Shown here one piece after another: positions 40,658 to 48,375 of a stretch of DNA of 64,000 bases. Under the pieces are notes generated by a model. The model did not search any database and was not told where the DNA came from. It saw only the letters and a program-made list of their open reading frames with translations. The stretch is from Deltaproteobacteria bacterium. Its GTDB lineage: Bacteria; Desulfobacterota; Desulfuromonadia; Geobacterales; Pseudopelobacteraceae. The stretch covers positions 62,001 to 126,000 of the forward strand of contig JAJZRX010000003.1 of NCBI GenBank assembly GCA_021850095.1, given 5' to 3'. The stretch's first letter is position 1. Each line of letters starts with the position of its first letter. The position numbers and the translations under genes are program-made.

Positions 40658-41338
40658 ATGGAAGATTTCTTCCTTAAGCTTTCGGTAATGCTGGTGCCCG
40701 GTATGCTGGCGATTGTGTGTCACGAGGTTTCTCACGGCTATATCGCCTGGCGCTTTGGTGATCCGACAGCCCGTATGCTTGGCCGCCTGACCTTGAATCC
40801 CATCAAACACATCGATATCATCGGTACTCTGATGATTTTCTTTATCGGCATCGGTTGGGCCAAACCGGTGCCGGTTACCTACGAAAACCTGCGCAACCCC
40901 AAGCGGGATATGATCTGGGTCGCCGCCGCCGGGCCGATTACCAATATCACCCTGGCGACGATCTCGGCTTTTCTTCTGCGGGGTATCGTGGCAATCGGCA
41001 CTCCGGCCTCCTCCGCTTCGCCGGTCTCAATGATGGTCGAGCCGCTGGTGATGATGCTTTCCTTTTCGGTGTATATCAATCTGCTGCTGGCGATATTCAA
41101 TATGATCCCTGTGCCGCCGTTGGACGGCGGCCGGGTGTTGATGGGGCTCTTGCCTAATCGCCAGGCTGCCTCCTTGAGCCGGATTGAGCCGTACGGCATG
41201 ATTATCATCATCGTCCTGGTGTTTTTCACAAACCTTTTTTCGTATGTGATCTCCCCCTTTCTGACCCTTGGCGTACAGCTTCTGGCCGGGCCGCAGAGCG
41301 GTCTGGTGCTGGGTGTTACCCGCCTGATGATGCACTGA
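40658..41338 (+). CDS. Site-2 protease family (M50) membrane metallopeptidase
   Basis: A 226-residue polytopic membrane protein with the zinc motif H22-E-V-S-H26 in the first helix and the second-site motif NMIPVPPLDGGRVL near residue 150. About six helices. This compact form lacks PDZ and CBS domains. Substrates of this subgroup are not known. AAAAGGAC precedes the ATG. It is the first of a rightward set with the aminopeptidase. Confidence 0.92.
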   Translation: MEDFFLKLSVMLVPGMLAIVCHEVSHGYIAWRFGDPTARMLGRLTLNPIKHIDIIGTLMIFFIGIGWAKPVPVTYENLRNPKRDMIWVAAAGPITNITLATISAFLLRGIVAIGTPASSASPVSMMVEPLVMMLSFSVYINLLLAIFNMIPVPPLDGGRVLMGLLPNRQAASLSRIEPYGMIIIIVLVFFTNLFSYVISPFLTLGVQLLAGPQSGLVLGVTRLMMH

Positions 41339-41368
41339 TTCTTACTACGGCAGCTTAAGGACTTTTCT

Positions 41369-42469
41369 ATGAACGATCCCCGGATACGGCGATTTGCAGA
41401 GATTCTGGTCGATTATTCGACCAGGGTGAAAAAAGGCGATCTTGTCCTGATCAATGCCGCCGGCCTGGAGGCGCTGCCGCTGGTCAAGGAGCTGTATGCC
41501 CTCTGTCTTGAGCGTGGCGCCCGGTATGTTGAATACTCCTTTTCGGTGCCGGAAATCGATCGCAGTTTTTATAATTCCGCCAACAAGCAGCAGTTGGAGC
41601 ATTTTCCGCAACACAAGCTCGATTTCTACAAGACCCTGACGGTTTATATCGGTATTTCGGCCGGTAACAACTCAATGGTTATGGCCAATGCCCGCCAGGA
41701 TGCGATGGTTGCCTATCAGAAGCTGACCCGGCCGCTGATCGACCAGCGGGTCAAGCATACGCGCTGGGTTGTGACCCGCTACCCGACCCATGCCGCTGCC
41801 CAGGAAGCCCGCATGAGTCTGGATGAGTATGAGGATTATCTGTTTTCGGCCTGTTGTATCGACTGGAAAGTTGAGTCGAGGAAACAGGAAAAACTGAAAA
41901 AGCTGATGGATAAGACCCGAAACGTGCGTATCGTTGCGCCCGATACCGATCTGCGCTTCAGCATCGAGGGGTTGCCGGGTATCAAGTGTGACGGGCGCCT
42001 GAATATGCCGGACGGCGAGGTCTTCAGCGCGCCGGTCAAAAACTCGGTTCAGGGTCATATCACCTACAACTGCCCCAGTATCTACCAGGGCAAGGAATAC
42101 AATGGCGTCCGTTTTGAATTCAAGGACGGCAAAATCATCAAAGCCAGCGCCGATGCCGGCATGAACGCCGCGTTGAACAAAATACTGGATACCGACGAAG
42201 GCGCCCGGTATATCGGCGAATTCGCCATCGGGGTTAATCCGGGCATCCGCCAGCCGATGCGGAATATTCTCTTTGATGAGAAAATATTCGGATCGATCCA
42301 CTTCACGCCCGGGCAGGCCTATGACGAGTGCGACAACGGCAATCGATCGGCGGTGCATTGGGATCTGGTGCGCCTGCTCGACGACGGCGAAATCTGGTTT
42401 GATGACCTCCTGATCCAGAAAAACGGCCGATTTACTCACAAAGATCTTCTGGAACTGAATCCAGCTTGA
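41369..42469 (+). CDS. M29-family aminopeptidase
   Basis: A 366-residue metal-dependent aminopeptidase of the thermophilic/AmpS type. GEVFSAP, YIGEFAIGVNP, GSIHFTPGQAY and SAVHWDLV carry the Glu, His, Tyr and Asp residues that build the dinuclear centre in this family. The N-terminal domain (about 1-170) fits the family. It lies 30 bases after the M50 gene with AAGGAC before the ATG. Confidence 0.9.
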   Translation: MNDPRIRRFAEILVDYSTRVKKGDLVLINAAGLEALPLVKELYALCLERGARYVEYSFSVPEIDRSFYNSANKQQLEHFPQHKLDFYKTLTVYIGISAGNNSMVMANARQDAMVAYQKLTRPLIDQRVKHTRWVVTRYPTHAAAQEARMSLDEYEDYLFSACCIDWKVESRKQEKLKKLMDKTRNVRIVAPDTDLRFSIEGLPGIKCDGRLNMPDGEVFSAPVKNSVQGHITYNCPSIYQGKEYNGVRFEFKDGKIIKASADAGMNAALNKILDTDEGARYIGEFAIGVNPGIRQPMRNILFDEKIFGSIHFTPGQAYDECDNGNRSAVHWDLVRLLDDGEIWFDDLLIQKNGRFTHKDLLELNPA

Positions 42470-42480
42470 GAGAGACCTTC

Positions 42481-42984
42481 ATGACCGAGTTACCGCACCC
42501 TGAAGCAGCGTTTGAACATGATGACTTCGATTTTGACAGCATTGATGAGGAAGTGCTGGTTGACCAGCGCTGCCAACAGCTCCTCAACCGTTTTTATCTC
42601 CATCTCCAGCAGCAGGGGATGCCGGCGGAGCGTGCCTCGGAGATGGCTTTCAGCGCCGACCTGTACTTGCGGGATTACCTGCTGGATTTCGGTCGGCAGA
42701 ACGTTGCGCGTCCGCAAGCGGGAATCATTGCCAAATTCGCGGCTTCATGGTTTATAACTCATACGCTTGATCCGGAATTTCCGATGCTGGAACAACATCT
42801 GAAAGCGATAGTCAAGTTTTACCGCTATCTTCGACAGCAGCATCTGATCTCCGAAGAAGAACTTGCCTTTCTTGAGCGGGAAGCCGAAGATCTTGAATTC
42901 TATAAAGCGCGGATCGACACTTTTCTGGGTATCACCGGCGATGGTTTTGTGGCCTGGGATCAGGAATACCCGGCCAGATTCTGA
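42481..42984 (+). CDS. Conserved hypothetical protein
   Basis: Not recognised. 167 residues from ATG 42481 (GAGAGA upstream); the track start at 42466 overlaps the aminopeptidase stop. The N-terminus is acidic (PHPEAAFEHDDFDFDSIDEE); the rest is predicted all-helical (QLLNRFYLHLQQQGMPAERASEMAFSADLYLRDYLLDF, then YRYLRQQHLISEEELAFLEREAEDLEFYKARID). There are no signal peptide, membrane segment or metal motif. It lies between the aminopeptidase and the genes leading to hgcAB. Confidence 0.75.
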   Translation: MTELPHPEAAFEHDDFDFDSIDEEVLVDQRCQQLLNRFYLHLQQQGMPAERASEMAFSADLYLRDYLLDFGRQNVARPQAGIIAKFAASWFITHTLDPEFPMLEQHLKAIVKFYRYLRQQHLISEEELAFLEREAEDLEFYKARIDTFLGITGDGFVAWDQEYPARF

Positions 42985-43006
42985 CATCATCCGGGAGCGA
43001 ATTTCA

Positions 43007-43408
43007 ATGAACTGCAAAAAAACAAAACAGATACGGCTGACGATTCTGGATCAAAATTACATCCGAAATGACTGGAACTACGATTTTGACGGGCCCGGCT
43101 TCGACGGTTTCTTTGCCGCCTTGTCAGCGGATATGCAAAAGATGGGCATTGGCCTTGAACTGTTGCGCAACCGGGATGTGGCCATACCGATCAACAGTTA
43201 TGCCGATCTGCTGAATGTCGTCAAAATTTCCTCTCCTGATGATGGCCACAACAATCACTGTATCGGCCACATTATCGGAAAAAGCCCCAATCTGGATATT
43301 CAGGAAGATATCCGCCTGGCCGTGCGCCGGATTGCCTTTGCTCCCGAAACGGTTGCACCGTCGAATGAATTTCGCAAGGTGTGCCATAACTGCGGCTGCG
43401 GTTGTTAG
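43007..43408 (+). CDS. Hypothetical protein with cysteine-rich C-terminus, upstream of hgcAB
   Basis: Not recognised. ATG 43007 (133 residues) with GGGAG upstream; the track start at 42863 is inside the preceding gene. The body is mixed alpha/beta (IRLTILDQNYIRNDWNYDFDGPGFDGFFAALSADM...). The last nine residues are VCHNCGCGC, a CxxCxCxC tail able to bind a soft metal. It ends 28 bases before the hgcA start and is likely in the same transcript. A role in mercury or metal handling is only a guess from position and the tail. Confidence 0.75.
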   Translation: MNCKKTKQIRLTILDQNYIRNDWNYDFDGPGFDGFFAALSADMQKMGIGLELLRNRDVAIPINSYADLLNVVKISSPDDGHNNHCIGHIIGKSPNLDIQEDIRLAVRRIAFAPETVAPSNEFRKVCHNCGCGC

Positions 43409-43436
43409 TTTGTACCGATGGCGGGAAAGAGTGCCC

Positions 43437-44552
43437 ATGAATGACTCTGTTTGCAATCTGGACAAGCCCGGTCTCGACACTCCCCCCTGTTGAGGCCCCA
43501 AGAATCCTGCGGTCAGCGGGATCGTCGACGAAAAAGTCCCCGGTTTCAGCACCTGGATGGTAACTGCTACCGGACGCGTAGCGGTAATCTCCGGCGACTT
43601 GGGGGTGAGTGATAGGTTGGGAGGCTGGAAAGCCCGCTGGGGCATCGGGCGTATGTCATACATCGTCCCGCCCGGACTTTACGCGATCGGCTCACCAGGT
43701 CAGGATGCTCCGGTGCTGGTGACCGCCAACTACAAGATGAGTTACGATCTGGTACGCAGCACCATGAAGGGTCATGCCGTCTGGTTGCTGGTTCTGGAAA
43801 CCTATGGCATCAACGTATGGTGCGCAGCCGGCAAGGGCACCTTCGGCACCGGTGAGCTGGTCAGGCGGATCGGCTTGTCGGGCCTGGAAAAGGTTGTCAG
43901 CCATCGGCAGCTGCTGCTGCCGATCATGGGAGCTGCCGGAGTCAAGGCGATTGAAGTAAAAAAACGCACCGGATTTGATGTCCGGTTTGCCACGCTCCGC
44001 ATTCAGGATCTGCCGGAATACCTTGAAAACGGCATGCTGACGACACCGGCCATGCGCGAGCTTACCTTCTGTCTGGGGGAACGCCTGGTTCTGGTGCCGA
44101 TGGAGTTGCTGATCGGGCTGAAGTCGGTGCTGTTTGTCGGTGCTCCGTTGGCTGCCGCCTACGGGGTCGCTGGCGCTGACTTTTCACTGATCAGATTTTG
44201 GGAAGCGCTCCTGCTGTATCTTTTGGCGGTTGTGTGCGGCAGTGTGCTTACACCGCTGCTGTTGCCGTTATTGCCGGGACGTATGTTTTCGATTAAAGGT
44301 GCTGTGCTGGGAGCGGCGGTTTCAGCTGCTATTTTCGCTCCTCTAACTGATTCACTGACCCGACGGGAAATCTGCGCATTTGTATGTGTGATAACCTCCG
44401 TCAGTGCCTTTTATGCGATGAATTTTACCGGCAGCACCCCCTACACCTCGCCATCCGGAGTTCGCCGGGAGATGGGGCGCTCACTGCCGCTCATGGCGGG
44501 GGCATTAGGTGTGGCGGTTGCAATCCTGCTGGCGGGGATTTTTACGGCATGA
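43437..44552 (+). CDS. hgcA: Corrinoid protein HgcA, mercury methylation; in-frame TGA at codon 19 (possible selenocysteine)
   Basis: HgcA transfers a methyl group from its corrinoid to Hg(II). The cap-helix motif NVWCAAGKGTFGT is diagnostic; its Cys (129 in this numbering) is the cobalt ligand. The corrinoid domain (about 70-215) is followed by five membrane helices (about 240-368). The track gives ATG 43557, which has no ribosome site and begins inside conserved sequence (just after the W of FSTWMVTATGRVAV). ATG 43437 has GGGAAAGAG upstream and is in frame, interrupted only by TGA 43491-43493: TPPC-(TGA)-GPKNPAV. A SECIS-like hairpin follows. Alternatives are a point mutation, a sequencing error, or a shorter protein from 43557. 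HgcB overlaps by ATGA. Confidence 0.85.
43494..43523 (+). promoter_or_regulatory. SECIS-like stem-loop after the in-frame TGA of hgcA
   Basis: Seventeen bases after the TGA begins GGTC in the loop of a 7-bp hairpin (43504-43522): ATCCTGC, loop GGTCA, GCGGGAT, with one U-G pair in RNA. The E. coli fdhF SECIS has its GGUC loop 18 bases after UGA on a short upper stem, so position and loop agree. No folding program or SECIS search was run. Confidence 0.55.
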
Positions 44553-44839
44553 AGGGTTTTCGCTATCTGTCAAACGTCGCCACGTTGCGGCTGGATCGTG
44601 AGACGTGCGTCGGTTGTGGCCTCTGTCTCACGGTGTGTCCGCACAACGTTTTCACTCTGCAGGCCGGCAAGGCGAGCATTATCGATCTGGACAGCTGCAT
44701 GGAGTGCGGCGCCTGTGCGCTCAACTGTCCGGTCAAGGCGATTGTTGTGGATGCCGGCGTCGGGTGCGCCAGCGGCATGATCAATCAATGGCTGGCAGGT
44801 TTCAACATCAGGTTCCGGAAAGATTCCGGTTGTTGTTAG
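44549..44839 (+). CDS. hgcB: Ferredoxin-like HgcB, mercury methylation partner
   Basis: Donates electrons to keep the HgcA corrinoid in the Co(I) state and may handle Hg(II). ATG 44549 (96 residues) overlaps the hgcA stop (ATGA). Two [4Fe-4S] sets are seen: C20-x2-C23-x2-C26-x3-C30P and C50MECGAC-x3-C60P, the second matching the HgcB signature. Cys73 and the C-terminal pair Cys95-Cys96 are the extra conserved cysteines of HgcB. The track start at 44384 reads back through hgcA out of frame. Confidence 0.93.
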   Translation: MKGFRYLSNVATLRLDRETCVGCGLCLTVCPHNVFTLQAGKASIIDLDSCMECGACALNCPVKAIVVDAGVGCASGMINQWLAGFNIRFRKDSGCC

Positions 44840-44875
44840 GCACTCTTTATCAGACTTTCTTGAAGGAGATCCCCC

Positions 44876-45721
44876 ATGTCATCCGCCACCATCCCTGAAA
44901 CGGTCAGAAGACTGCTTGCCTCACAACCGATTGAACTGCCCATATTTCATCCGGTGGCGCTGAAACTTCAGAGAATGCTTTCGGACTATGACTTCACGGT
45001 TGACGAAGTGGCCCAGGTTGCCAACGAGGATATGTCGCTGGCCAGTCAGATGCTTAAAATCGCCAACTCGCCCATGTACATGGGGCGTTCCAAGGTTGCC
45101 ACAATCAAGGAGGCCGTCATCAGGCTGGGTGCCCAGCAGGTCATCAACCTGGTGATTGCGGCGTCCCAGGCCGCAGCCCATTCATCACCCAACCCGGCTC
45201 TGGATCGCTACATGAAGGATCTCTGGCTGCACAGCCATGGCTGCGCCATTGGCGCCAAGTGGCTGGCGCTTTCCTGCGGAATGCGGGCGGTGGCCGATGA
45301 AACCTATCTGGCCGCGCTTCTGCATGATGTCGGCAAGCTCTACCTGCTCAAGTCGATTGAGCGGCTGGTGCAGGCGGGGGTCATCAACTCGTTGTTCGAT
45401 GATGAACTGATTATGGAAATTTTCGAGGTCATGCATGTGGAGCAGGGCTATCGATTGATGCAGCACTGGAATTTTCCTGCCATGTACGCTAACGTCATCC
45501 GGGAGCATCACCTTGATCAGTGGGACGAGGTCAATAAAATGCTGGCGATTGTCCGACTGGTCAACCTGGCCTGCCGCCGGATCGGTCTTGGGCTGAAACA
45601 CCAGCCCGAGCTTGCACTGATTTCAACCCCGGAAGCGCAGATTCTCGATATTACCGATATTCAGCTGGTTGAGCTTGAAGCGTTGCTTGAGGAATCCAGA
45701 GAAGCTGCGCTGGAAATGTAA
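44876..45721 (+). CDS. HDOD-domain protein
   Basis: 281 residues, nearly all one HDOD domain (about 15-215), a degenerate relative of HD phosphohydrolases used in signalling: LPIFHPVALKLQRML, DMSLASQMLKIANSPMYMG, IKEAVIRLGAQQVINLV, LLHDVGKLYL. The partner or signal is unknown; such proteins are numerous in Geobacter relatives and are linked to cyclic-di-GMP and chemotaxis-type control. AAGGAGAT precedes the ATG. It is 36 bases after hgcB. Confidence 0.9.
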   Translation: MSSATIPETVRRLLASQPIELPIFHPVALKLQRMLSDYDFTVDEVAQVANEDMSLASQMLKIANSPMYMGRSKVATIKEAVIRLGAQQVINLVIAASQAAAHSSPNPALDRYMKDLWLHSHGCAIGAKWLALSCGMRAVADETYLAALLHDVGKLYLLKSIERLVQAGVINSLFDDELIMEIFEVMHVEQGYRLMQHWNFPAMYANVIREHHLDQWDEVNKMLAIVRLVNLACRRIGLGLKHQPELALISTPEAQILDITDIQLVELEALLEESREAALEM

Positions 45722-45761
45722 TGAACAACTCCGCCAGCCTCAAAGAACGCTGTAAAACAAC

Positions 45762-46622
45762 ATGGGGCGCTCAGCCGTGAAGGATTTTCTGACGTTACTG
45801 CGTCCGGTTCAATGGCTTAAAAATCTGATGCTGTTCTTTCCGCCCTTTCTTGGCGGCCAGTGGCTGTCGGGAGTTTCCTTCTTTCAGGCGCTGCTTCCCT
45901 TTGCCGCCTTCTGTGCGGCTTCCAGCTGCTCCTATATTCTCAATGATCTGCTTGACAAAGAAAATGACCGTCATCACCCCGATAAACACAACCGGCCCAT
46001 AGCCAGCGGACGAGTAGCGCCGCTTTCGGCTATCATGCTGGGAATCGGCTTGCTGTTGTCCGCCTTTGCCATGGCATGGTATATCTCCGCTTCCTTTCTG
46101 CTCTATCTGGCAGCTTATCTGCTGCTGTCGATGGCATACAGCCTCAAACTCAAATCGATCGTGCTGGTTGATATGTTCTGCATTTCGGCCGGCTTTCTGC
46201 TACGTTTGCAGGCCGGCGGCGCCGCCTTTGCCGTCCCGATATCGGAATGGCTTTTTCTGAGCGTTTTTCTGCTTTCGGTTTATTTGAGCACCGGCAAGCG
46301 CCTGAGTGAAAAGCAACGTTTGGGTGATTCGGCTGTAAACCATCGCAAGGCACTGCTCGCCTATCCGCAGGGATTTCTGGAAGGCGCCCTCCACATGACC
46401 GGAGCAGTGGCGCTGGTGACCTATACGATGTATGTCATCTCACGGCATTCACCGATTTTGCTGTATACGGTGCCGCTGTCCTGCTTCGGATTGCTGCGTT
46501 ACATTCTCCGGGTGCAGTCCGGCAAAAGCGGAGACCCGACCGAATCATTGACCCAGGACATCCCGCTGCTGCTGGTTGGCCTGCTGTGGGTGATTCTGGT
46601 AGGGTGGGGGATCTATGGCTGA
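45762..46622 (+). CDS. UbiA-family prenyltransferase, decaprenyl-phosphate phosphoribosyltransferase-like
   Basis: Polytopic membrane enzyme of 286 residues with the two Asp-rich UbiA motifs NDLLDKENDRHHPDKHNRP (about 62-80) and the second near SLKLKSIVLVDMFCISAGFLLR. The sequence around them matches the subgroup that moves phosphoribose from PRPP to polyprenyl phosphate (Rv3806c-like), the first step to polyprenyl-phospho-arabinose. At the head of a glycosyltransferase/export cluster this suggests an arabinose- or ribose-containing glycan. The start is uncertain: ATG 45762 or GTG 45777, both with weak ribosome sites. Confidence 0.82.
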   Translation: MGRSAVKDFLTLLRPVQWLKNLMLFFPPFLGGQWLSGVSFFQALLPFAAFCAASSCSYILNDLLDKENDRHHPDKHNRPIASGRVAPLSAIMLGIGLLLSAFAMAWYISASFLLYLAAYLLLSMAYSLKLKSIVLVDMFCISAGFLLRLQAGGAAFAVPISEWLFLSVFLLSVYLSTGKRLSEKQRLGDSAVNHRKALLAYPQGFLEGALHMTGAVALVTYTMYVISRHSPILLYTVPLSCFGLLRYILRVQSGKSGDPTESLTQDIPLLLVGLLWVILVGWGIYG

Positions 46623-46642
46623 TCAGAGGGTGTTCTTGAAAC

Positions 46643-47545
46643 ATGCGTAAAACTGTCCTTCAATCGCTGTATCGCCGGTTTCCCTTTGATCTACGGGGTG
46701 ACTGCCGGGTGATGGAAGAGTCCGGCGGAATCGTCATCTCCTGTGTGATTAATTTCTATGGTCGTATCAACCTGCTGGAAGGGATCCTGTATTCCCTGGC
46801 GGTACAGGATTACCCTGTTGACACGTTCGAAGTGGTTCTGGTCGAGGATCAGGGGGGCACCGTTCAGGGCCGCGCCGCTGCCGATCGATTTTCGGAGTTC
46901 CTGCCGGTCCGTTACCTGCCGCTGGATGCAAACTTCGGACGGATGGGATACTCCCGCAACTACGGTCTGGCCCATGCGCGGGGGCGATATGTTCTCTTTC
47001 TGGACGATGATACGGTGCTGCTGCAAAACGATTTTCTTTCAAAGCTGGCAGATTGTTTTGAAGCCAACCCGGCCGTTGATGCGCTGGTGCCCCATGGCAG
47101 CGCTTCCTATTCTGTTGTTGAAGGCCGTTACGGCTACCATGATCCCTTTTTCATGACCAGCCGTTGTACCGCCTATCGCCGTACGGTGCTGGCGGAATTG
47201 TCCGGTTTTGTCAGCGACTTCATCGGTCAGGAAGATGTGGAGTTTGTCATCAGGTTTCTGTTGTCCGACAAGAAGAGCCTGAATGTTCCCGAACTGAATT
47301 ACTTTCACCCGCCGCTGCTGGTTTCCAATTTCGGCAAACCGATGGCGGTCGGCATGTCCTTTTCAGGTCTACGAAAACGCTATTCAACGATTATATGGAT
47401 TCTGGTTTTGCTGAACTGCATGCGCCATGCTCCGTTGTATCTGCTGCCGGGGCGCTTCAACCGGGAAATGGGCCGCTTCGGGATCGGCTTTTTTCTGGGC
47501 GCAGTCAAAGGTCTGCTGGGCGGCAGAGAGGTCAGGTACGGATGA
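46643..47545 (+). CDS. Family 2 glycosyltransferase
   Basis: A 300-residue GT-A inverting transferase. VISCVINFYGRINLLEGILYSL starts the nucleotide-sugar domain and FLDDDTVLL is the DxD metal motif; GQEDVEFVIRFLLS contains the ED catalytic region. Hydrophobic patches near the C-terminus (about 245-285) may attach it to the membrane. The stop overlaps the wzm start by ATGA. Confidence 0.87.
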   Translation: MRKTVLQSLYRRFPFDLRGDCRVMEESGGIVISCVINFYGRINLLEGILYSLAVQDYPVDTFEVVLVEDQGGTVQGRAAADRFSEFLPVRYLPLDANFGRMGYSRNYGLAHARGRYVLFLDDDTVLLQNDFLSKLADCFEANPAVDALVPHGSASYSVVEGRYGYHDPFFMTSRCTAYRRTVLAELSGFVSDFIGQEDVEFVIRFLLSDKKSLNVPELNYFHPPLLVSNFGKPMAVGMSFSGLRKRYSTIIWILVLLNCMRHAPLYLLPGRFNREMGRFGIGFFLGAVKGLLGGREVRYG

Positions 47546-48372
47546 TCAATAAGGACTATGATCTGATTATCGAACCGGGTGGTGGCGTCAGGCGCTACTG
47601 GCGTGATCTCTGGAAATACCGTGAACTGTTTCTGTTTCTGGCCTGGCGCGATATTCTGGTGCGCTACAAGCAGACCGCCATCGGCATCGCCTGGAGCGTC
47701 CTGCGTCCGTTTCTGACCATGATCGTTTTTACGATTGTTTTTGGAACCCTTGCCAAACTGCCCTCCAACGGCGTGCCCTATCCGATCATGGTCTATGCGG
47801 CCATGCTGCCCTGGCAGTTTTTCGCCAACTCCCTGAGCGAGAGCAGCAACTCATTGATCGACAATTCCAACCTGCTGACCAAAGTCTATTTTCCCCGCCT
47901 GATCGTGCCGGCCGGATCGGTTATCGTCGCTTTGGTTGATTTTTTTATCTCGCTGGTGATCCTGTTCGGAATCATGGCCTGGTACCGTTATCTGCCGGAT
48001 GTGAGAATGCTGCTGCTGCCTCTCTTTCTGGCGCTGGCTTTCCTGGCCTCCTTCGGAGCCGGATTGTGGCTGTCGGCCCTCAACGTAAAATATCGCGATT
48101 TTCGCTATGTGGTGCCGTTTCTGGTACAGTTCGGTCTGTACATTTCGCCGGTTGGTTTCTCCAGCGCCATCGTGCCGGAAAAGTGGCGCATGCTCTACTT
48201 TCTCAACCCGATGGTCGGGGTGATCGACGGATTCCGCTGGGCCATTCTGGGAGATGCTTTTCCGGTCTATTGGCCGGGATTGGCCCTCTCGGCTTTATTG
48301 ACGATGGTGATGTTTGTCGGCGGTCTGTTGTATTTCAGGAACATGGAAAGATCATTTGCGGATGTGGTGTAG
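47542..48372 (+). CDS. wzm: O-antigen/polysaccharide ABC transporter permease
   Basis: ABC-2 type permease (276 residues, about six helices) that exports a lipid-linked polysaccharide through the inner membrane with the Wzt ATPase. Family motifs include the N-terminal amphipathic WKYRELFLFLAWRDILVRYKQT, IGIAWSVLRPF, and the C-terminal LNPMVGVIDGFRWAI. ATG 47542 overlaps the upstream stop; the track start at 47164 is a shadow extension. Confidence 0.93.
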   Translation: MINKDYDLIIEPGGGVRRYWRDLWKYRELFLFLAWRDILVRYKQTAIGIAWSVLRPFLTMIVFTIVFGTLAKLPSNGVPYPIMVYAAMLPWQFFANSLSESSNSLIDNSNLLTKVYFPRLIVPAGSVIVALVDFFISLVILFGIMAWYRYLPDVRMLLLPLFLALAFLASFGAGLWLSALNVKYRDFRYVVPFLVQFGLYISPVGFSSAIVPEKWRMLYFLNPMVGVIDGFRWAILGDAFPVYWPGLALSALLTMVMFVGGLLYFRNMERSFADVV

Positions 48373-48375
48373 AGT

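Noticed and set aside
43215-43493. 92-codon plus-strand ORF ending PPC at the hgcA TGA
   Set aside because: Its first part is an out-of-frame reading of the preceding gene; only its last 18 codons matter, as the N-terminus of the longer hgcA frame.
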